Made by a program: the position numbers and the translations under genes. Under the pieces are notes generated by a model. The model was not told the DNA's origin. It saw nothing but the letters and a program-made list of their open reading frames with translations, and did no database searches. A DNA stretch of 64,000 nt from Ectocarpus siliculosus. Its lineage: Eukaryota; Sar; Phaeophyceae; Ectocarpales; Ectocarpaceae. Positions 56,501 through 64,000 of the stretch are shown one piece after another; positions within the stretch are counted from its first letter, which is position 1; each line of letters starts with the position of its first letter. The stretch lies in assembly GCA_000310025.1 (NCBI GenBank), contig FN647938.1, positions 815,443 through 879,442 of the forward strand, read 5' to 3'.

Positions 56501-59500
56501 GGAGAAAATCATAATCCTCTCTTTGTTGGTCGATGTTTTGTGCCCAACGAGAGCAGATATCCCTCTCACCTGTAACGTCGGTCTCGCACATCATCCCTCC
56601 GTAGCTGCTCCCGCAGCTGCAGGTGTACCCACCGTTGGGGTCCACCTCGCACGACCCTCCGTTCATGCAAGGGTTCGGGTCGCATGCACCAACGCCAGGG
56701 CTTTCGTCTGTCACCGGGGCCGGAGTGGGCTCGGGCTCGGGCTCGGGCGCAACAGGGGCCGGAGTGGGCTCGGGCTCGGGCTCAACGGGGGCAGGGGTAG
56801 GCTCGGGCTCGGGCTTAACAGGGGCCGGAGTGGGCTCTGGCTCGGGCTTAACGGGGGCCGGAGTGGGCTCGGGCTCGGGCTTAACAGGGGCTGGAGTGGG
56901 TTCGGGCGTTACAGGAGCACGGGTCGATGGTTCCGGTTCAGGTGAAGGCGGGTCAGTCTCGGAGACGGGAGGGGAGGTGGGGAAGGACGGAGGGAGGGTG
57001 ACAGGGAGCGGTTGAGCTGTTGTCGGGATAGGCTCTTCCCCAGTGGAGGGCGGCGGGGTGGTGGCTGCGGGGGCAGGGGTAGTCCCGGGCGAAGGCGTGT
57101 CCGGCGGGGCAACCTGCTGGCATTCCTCCTCCGATTGTACGGGGAGTCCAACCTCTTCCTCGATGGCAGTAGGGTCCCCGTAGTCGCCACTGCAGTTTCG
57201 AGGGGGGGAGAGGGGCGGGAGGTCATTCGTGTGTTTCCGTGCCAAAGGCAAGGTGGCTGTATTGTAGCGAAAGCGAGTCACACGCCATGGCGGGTGCATT
57301 GTAGAACACGTTGTCTACGGGCGCCCCCGAACGAAATGGAATCGAACGCGTGCGTCAGCTCACATCGGGTCGTAGTTGCAGACCAAGACTTCCACGTCGA
57401 TGTACTGGTAGACGCATGAGCTGATCGCACATCCCAGCTTGGCTGTGGACGCCCAAAGCATGCGCCTAGCACGAACGTCGTAGTCGACTACGGGACCGTC
57501 GTCGACTGCAAGGTCGTCTGCGGGGAATGCCAAGTCCAGCCAGAGCAAACAAGCACAGCGCCAGACGAAAGCAGTTGGGTGAGACATGATCTTCTCAGCA
57601 TAGCCGTTGTTGTGGTAGACCTCGAGGATAACCTATAAATAAACATGATCGATACATTTTGCAACAGGAATCTATCACGGCCAACCTAAAGAGGTCCGTT
57701 TTTTAGACGGAGAGGGGAAATCTGGGCGGGGGCAGGGGGGAAGTGCATGTTGATCCTAGTTCAACCAAATACGCTGAGGGAAGAGAAACAAGAGTTGGAA
57801 GACGGGATTATGCATCTCGTTGCTCGTGTTTATTCGATATTTTCGCACGCTTTCGAGCTCCGTATACATAGTTCTCGTTCGAAATGCAAGGTTGATCCGG
57901 AAATTACAAAACGGTCACAGCGGTCTGGTTGTATCAACCGCAACAACCCCTCTTTTTTTTCCATCCCGACGAAAGTCACGGCACTCACACATCGAGTCCA
58001 ACACGCCGTCGTACATCATGCAGTCAGCCGCGCCGTAGCACAGGAACAGGTTTTCGCCATAACCGTGCGCTGTCACGTTGCTCTGGAACAAATAACCGCA
58101 ATTTTCCTGCGAGGTGAGCTCGTCAGCGTGACCCTGTGGCGTTGGGTGGAGGAAACAACCGACAGAATCATCGCGAGGCGGGATGGGGTTCGGCGCCAGT
58201 ACGATTGGGGCGAAACCTAGGTTGTGGTACACGTCGTGCGTGTGACATTTCTTGGTCCCCTAGCGGCGCGATCTAAAGAACGATTGTCAACCCCCAAAAA
58301 ATCCGTTGTGTCCGTGTAGTTGCCGGCACGTGCATCGGATCTGCATGATGTCGCAACTTTCCAACACCCTGCTGTTCCCAGGACGGGGCCACCAGTATAA
58401 GCCCCATTGATCAGACATCACGCTCATATCAGCGAGGGGGCCTTGACAACAAATGGGTATGAGGAGGGGGATTACAGCGAGAAATCAGCACCGGCGTGTT
58501 CCCGCAAGATCAGCTGGCAGACGTCCGCGATCACCCTACGCGCAGGCCATGACATTCGAGCTTCGTTTCCAGGGGGGGGCGGTAGCGATGTTGGACTTAC
58601 CCTTGCAGTCTCCTCCATGGTTTCGTCCCATGCCAAGGGCTCCGCGCCGTGCACGCACCTGTCGCAGTCGACACGTTTGGTGTTTCGCCGGATTCAGATT
58701 CAAGGAAGAAGGTGTTTAGTCGAGACGGTGCTGCTTCGGGAGAAGCTTTGAACACTAGAGAAAATACTGTCAGTACATGTCCAGCACGCTTCCCCACAAC
58801 TCATCGAAAAAAAAAAACCGCGACTATTGCTGTCACTGGTGCTAACCTAGCCTCGTTGTGAAGGTCCAGCAAGATCTGCTTCTCGGAAGAGTCGTCGACA
58901 CCCTCGTCACCAGCTGCCGGCTCAGTCTCCCCGATGTAGTAGAGATCGAACGACCAGAACCCTCCTGTGTGTTTCGGACGTACAATTGTGTTGGTGTGGG
59001 GGGGGCAGCACGCAAAGATGTGAGAATTTCATGGCGGGAGTTGAAGGTGGACGGCGTTTCACACAGAACCGGCGGGAAGACAACGTAGAAACCACCAACC
59101 TATGAACGCGCTCAAGGTATACTTAACATCTAAAAGTAGTGAAAAATATACACATCTCGTTTTCTCCGGATCGTCATGGCCGAACATTGCCTACAGTGCG
59201 GCGGCCACCGGCTTGAAAAATGAGTTGTCCGTGCGTTTGAAAAACATTGTAAGACGAGGGACTGCGACTGCCGGAAGCACTCTTCTGTAACCTGCATTTT
59301 TTACGGTAGTCCCAACCAACAGCCATTTGTGTCACCCTGGGTGCTATGTCCTACGCGTTCAGAAATAGCTACGCAGCGTCAACGGCCCTGCAAGTTTAGC
59401 GCGGAAGGGATCGGGAAGGAAAATAGGAAGCACGTCTTAAGGATCACGGCCAGTCAAACTTTCACTCACTAGGATTTGTGAAGTGTCATACCGGTTTCAT

Positions 59501-60984
59501 GCATTCAGTGAAAGACCTGCCGTGCAACGCACCGCAAATCAGGCTGCCATCGCCTTTACAGGGGGAATCGCAAGTGCCCTTTCCATACTGCACGTGCCGT
59601 TTCTCCTCCTCTTCGGTCCCGCAGTAACATTCGCGTCCGTACTGCAGGCCCATGAAGTCGTAGCCGTTGCTGGAGCAGTGGTCGTAGCACAACTGCACGA
59701 AAAAGTAAAATCAAAGGACGGGCCCGGCGTCATCGCATCTATGATTGACGTTCAGCACGCGCCCGGTAAGTGCCCGTTGGTGTCTGTAGCAATCAAAGTG
59801 AACGACGAGTGATTCATCGAGCGTCGATCACGCATTACTCGGTAGTAGTGGAATTTCGGCTGGATGCACTCTTGTGTCCAAAGAGAAATCAACGGGCCCA
59901 TTCAAACCCCGAGATGGGCACCATTCCACAGCAGTCCGAAGTGTTCATTCCAAGGAGAGAAATTCGAACCCATAACATGCTACTAATATTAGTGAACTAC
60001 AACACTGCTGTACTGTAATATTAGTGAACTACAACACTGCTGTACTTTGAAATAGTACTATACATTCACCAGGATACCCACACAGTCAAACTACAAGTAG
60101 GGGAGACATGCGTCCATTCTTGCTGATGTTTTGCGAGAGGAGCGGAGATGGGTTAGGTAGAGTAATGGAGAGAGAGAGCGATGCATATCGCCGTTGGCGC
60201 AGGCAGCCAAACCTGCTATGTTCCTCTCGGTAGTTTTGGTTCATGGTTCACCACCCGCATGCTGCCAGAGTCGGAAATGTTTTCAAAATAGTATAAGAAC
60301 TGGCCCTGTTGCGACGAACCACAGGCCGTATGCCTATCTATTCAGACTCATGTGTACATATGCATAGCGCGAACAACAAGGTCTGTTCTTCAGGTACGTG
60401 GTACCATGCCCCTTTAGTGGTCTCTCGCCCCCCTCTGCATTGCACTACTATTTTCCACTAACCTCCGGAGTCATTTCATTCGATCTGATCCCGTCATCCA
60501 TGGCCCGGCCTTCCCCCTCCTCCCCCTGGTCTGCGTAGCAGTCAATGTACTCGTACGACGATTGGAGTTGACGCTGCTGGTACCGGCAGAGGGACAGCAA
60601 GCAGGGTGAGCGGCCTCAACGGCGATGATGGTGAATAAAGAGTCGCTGAACTGGTGTTGACGTTAAAGTTGCGTTGAATTTTGGAATTTTGGAACGGATG
60701 AATCGTGGTCGGTTTCGCCAAGTGGTGGGTTGCCTTCTTCTTCCGTACTCGCGCGCACAGAGACGCCCAACAGGACCAGGGTTGGTTAGGTGTCGGATTG
60801 ATAAACAGCTCAGCACACCAGAGAAGCGATCTGGGCGCTGGCAACCGGGCTCTGTTCAGTAGGCGTTAAGTATTTAACTTACGTGGATGCCAACAACTTG
60901 CCCTTCGCGGGAAGTGGTTCGGATGGCTCCCCGACCAAGCACGACCGGGAGCAACACGGCAGCCACCACGGTAAAAAGGTGCAT
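53559..60984 (-). CDS. Gene D: secreted WSC / CAP / EGF-like / leishmanolysin-like metallopeptidase
   Basis: Minus-strand paralog of gene B, compact at 7.4 kb. Exons: 60984-60883, 60576-60463, 59692-59533, 58964-58847, 58658-58601, 58133-57989, 57517-57364, 57189-56570, 56234-56150, 55970-55791, exon 9 ending 55443, 55179-55037, 54759-54692, 54374-54303, 53720-53559. Phases agree with B. The signal peptide (MHLFTVVAAVLLPVVLGRGA), WSC (YIDCYADQG; LCYDHCSSNGYDFMG), CAP, six-unit Pro/Glu repeat, EGF-like and zinc peptidase motifs are all present. Exon 2 is 18 bases shorter and exon 8 is 39 longer than in B. The problem is exon 9: no AG acceptor lies where A and B have TAG/CAG, and an 18-base in-frame tandem duplication (GTGTGGCGGCGACGACCG) sits there (55577-55612). 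The peptidase frame may therefore be broken or use another splice site. Confidence 0.75.
59978..60050. repeat. 34-bp tandem duplication
   Basis: TAATATTAGTGAACTACAAC...ACTGCTGTACT occurs twice in direct succession, in the second intron region of gene D. Confidence 0.7.
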
Positions 60985-61129
60985 CTGCGCAAACAGTACA
61001 GCGGAGCATGTTTCGGCAACGGCATTGAGAGTGGGTTGATATCCCGTGGCTGGTTGCGGCTGTGCTTCAGAACCGTTCGCATTGCCTGCGGGCAAATGGG
61101 ACACGCACGCTCATTTTTTTTACGTTAGA

Positions 61130-64000
61130 CCATGTACAGTAGGGTTGAGTAGAACCGGGAGTGAGACCTTGGAGTATCGACCTGATCTGCCGAAGCGGTG
61201 TAACGCATGCAAGAAAGATCGTTCGCGTCCCGGAGGCGAACACGAAGGAAACAATGTAGTCACGTGCGGAACGCACGATTCACTTGGAACAATACCCCGG
61301 ACGAAATATTTCTTTGTGGCGGTTGGTTGTGTTCCTCAAGTCAGGTATTTCACACGCAGAGGACATGAACAACAACCACAACAGAATGTACAGCAGGCGT
61401 ATACAGCAGGCGTATGCGGCGTATGGCGTTTGAATATGGTCACTCCCCAGCTGCTCATCACGCTGCTTATCGCGTGCACACGTAGTTCACCGAGAGAGAT
61501 GGAAGACTCACCTTTCTTTATCGCTGGCTGGGGAGCTCCCTATTGACGGTGGAGGAGGAGGATGAAGTGTGTGTGGTGGGTGGGCGCCCGGGAGGGCCGG
61601 GTACCTACCGCCCGTGAATCTTCAAATTTGCACTTTCTATTCTGTTCGAGTTTAGGGTGTGTTCGTTGGGTGTATGAGAGGGCAATTTGTCGCTCCGTTG
61701 GCACCGGACACAGAACAGTTATTGTAGTCGGTTGGCAGAGATCAAATCAAAATTCGATATCGATTGCGATGCATCGGAATCGAAAGTGGAAACTGCTGGA
61801 ACACAACATGTGGTGACACACAAACCTGGGCTGAAAATGTGTTCGTTGCAATGATTCACACCATGACCATGAGTCAGAGGGCATACCACACAGCGAGCAA
61901 TATAGTGCCGGATATCGGGATGATCAGGCGGGTTGGAAAATCTTGGTCTCGCACCGATACACGCTGCGAACTAGCGAGAAATGTGTGATTGAATACTATA
62001 GCAGTACTCGGGTCTGACACGGCCATTACTCTGTCTCTCTCCCAATTTACATAGTCTATAGAGCAGATCTTCCTCAAAGAACGTATGCTGTAGTACTTTG
62101 CTGGATGCCAGCTTTCTGCCGAGGTATCGCTTGCCTCGCCAAGCTGTCTGTAGGCTGTATGTAGATGAGTAACGAAATGACATCTCCGACGTTCAGGGAG
62201 TCTGGCAAAGCAGCTGGCAACCAACGTTCCTGTTCACGCTTTCGGTTTGCGATTTTCGAGATCTCGATTCTCGATCTGTGCAGTTGTGCAGTTCACATCC
62301 TTTTTACCCACCAGCCCCCCGCGTGCGCGAAGAGCCTAGGACTGGACACTGACGAAGGATCTTTAGTCTCAATTATGGCCGCTCCGAGTCCCAGAAGACA
62401 GCCAGGAGGAACAAATACGGTATGTAGTGCGGAGACTCTTTGTGGGGTAGGTCTGTCGCTCCGAGGACAACCAAGGGATCTTTAAAATTTGGCCGTTCGC
62501 TGAGCTGGTTGGCAGGCCCCGTTCCCCCAAGACCTGTACTGTAAAGCACTGTTATGGTTGTTCAACAACACAGCACTACATAGTCTACAAACATGTCAGG
62601 TAGCTCTCCAAGAGTGGGGATACATGTGGTACTGCAGGACACACCATCGCGCGTATGCGGCGGAGGAATCAAGAGTGTCCGTTTTGCACCTGCACCTACA
62701 CTATATTGCTGCTGTTACACCTTGCACCCATTGACATATTTCAAACTCAAGATGCCTGGATTATTTGACTGGATTGTCGGGATTCCGGGGAATTGAGTTT
62801 GAAATACCGCGCGGAGATTCCTGAACCATGGGTCGGGAATTTCCGGCTGGATCTTTGTTCCCGAATAAATATTCAGAGGGGTGTTTTGGCCCGATTACAA
62901 ATTTATTCAGGAAGGATCTTTAGCTTTTTGTACCTCCGCCCGTGACAGAAGGGAGGGACAGCTCGCACGACGGTATCAACCGCACGGACACCGCTACCAC
63001 TCGAACAGCTACCACCGTGCAAGCTTGCTAGCCAGCGCGGCTTCTACCTCGGAGGCTGTCCCACCCCTCCGTCCTCCTGCTTGAGATATATCACAGATGG
63101 TGCATCACTCCTCGTCTATGCATTCTACTACAGCACATCAGCACAGCAAAAAACACCGCAACTTGTCTTGAAAAACCCAACGGCTCCGCCCATCAGCCGC
63201 TCCCTCCAGGTGTTCGCAGCTGGCAATCTCGCTCAGACGCAAATAACGGCAGAGGACGGACACAAAACCTAGACCCGCACCCCCAGAGCTTTGACACCGC
63301 GCACACGCAAGTATTCATATGTAGGTATGCATGGCTTCATGAATCTCTCATCCGGTTATGCATCGATCCTCTGCTGTTGTCGCTCAAGAATCGGTTGTGG
63401 TGTGTTTTTTCTTTTCAAAGGCTCTTCTCCGCTTGGTGACTTCTCCGCTTGGTGACATAAGTATGCATACATCATAACCATCGACCGTGAGAGTGCCCTC
63501 CTGAAAGGTGCATGGTTAAACTGGGGCATGAGTGGCTAGGGTGTACGTGTCTGGTGTGTGTGCTTTGTGTTGGCAGCGAGCCGGGGCTGCCTGTTGATGT
63601 GTTCATCATCCTGTTCATCATGCATGCATGCGATATTTCAGCCAGCTGCCCAGCTGGAGAGAGAGGGAAAATAGCATCTCGCTGCGTGGTGTCGCTCTGC
63701 CTCTCTCTTGAAACACATCCCAACCACATACATACGTAGTCTCAACACAGGCGTGCGTATTCTTTCAACATAGTTCGCTGACAGCAGCGTAGCAGTTATG
63801 AAAGTCTCCCGTCTCTCCAAGTTGGCCTCTCTCTCCAACGTACTGTGCTGTATGCTGCTGCAGCGCAGTACTTATGTGTGGCAGCAAGGTGTGCGCACGG
63901 AGTTTCGGATTACTGTACACGTCATGTTTTGGAATATTAACCTCGGAACAGCCATATATCAAGGCCTCCCCGTTCAAAGATATGTACCCCACGAGTTTGA
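61130..64000. other. Interval without a supportable gene
   Basis: Short open frames (for example 62165-62485 and 62593-62796) lack recognisable domains, paralogs or convincing splice partners. A small tandem repeat CTTCTCCGCTTGGTGA(C) is near 63424-63456, and GTATACAGCAGGC is repeated near 61387-61412. Confidence 0.3.

Larger units (their letters stand above)
45566..57219. repeat. Segmental duplication, copy 2 (3' part of gene B and gene D)
   Basis: Matches 23-13887 in order and orientation. It lacks the LINE and the 76-bp duplication but has the SINE at about 50588-50916. Beyond 57219 the upstream part of D resembles, inverted, the upstream part of B (42820-45120), so B and D are also inverted copies of each other. 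Confidence 0.85.

Noticed and set aside
59940-59975. Another B-box (GGTTCGAATTTC on the minus strand)
   Set aside because: Isolated match without A box, stem pairing or tail.

Overview
The window looks like nuclear DNA of a brown alga (Ectocarpus-like stramenopile). I infer this from intron-rich genes with GT-AG introns, WSC-domain and FNIP-repeat proteins, many dispersed retroelements and one 100-N assembly gap. No database was consulted, so the organism call is an inference.

The main content is a four-member family of secreted multidomain proteins. The order is signal peptide, WSC domain, CAP/SCP domain, Pro-rich spacer, EGF-like domain and leishmanolysin-like zinc metallopeptidase. The copies form two convergent pairs: A(+) at 1-3033 with C(-) at 10357-13858, and B(+) at 31102-48568 with D(-) at 53559-60984. 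The A/C segment (1-13887) and the B/D segment (about 45.56-57.22 kb) are a direct segmental duplication. For B I could assemble 15 exons with matching phases, giving an uninterrupted 763-codon frame. Copy C lost everything upstream of the Pro-rich exon. Copies C and D share an exon 9 with no visible AG acceptor. Aligning the paralogous segments exposes empty sites for a 2.5-kb LINE (only in A/C) and a 0.33-kb tRNA-derived SINE (only in B/D).

The middle of the window (14-31 kb) is gene-poor. It holds an FNIP-repeat gene with two compensating frameshifts, a few weakly supported exons including a small coiled-coil exon family, and several inverted or tandem repeats.

From 31.65 to 42.87 kb lies what I interpret as the 11.2-kb second intron of gene B. 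It contains 68-bp perfect palindromes built from tRNA-like half sequences, the assembly gap, and a 6.5-kb tyrosine-recombinase element (33852-40369). That element has PAT/Ngaro-type split direct repeats, a gag-like region and a YR gene, but no reverse transcriptase, and it carries an array of about 251-bp higher-order repeats. It is the most unusual object in the window. The last 3 kb hold nothing I can assign.
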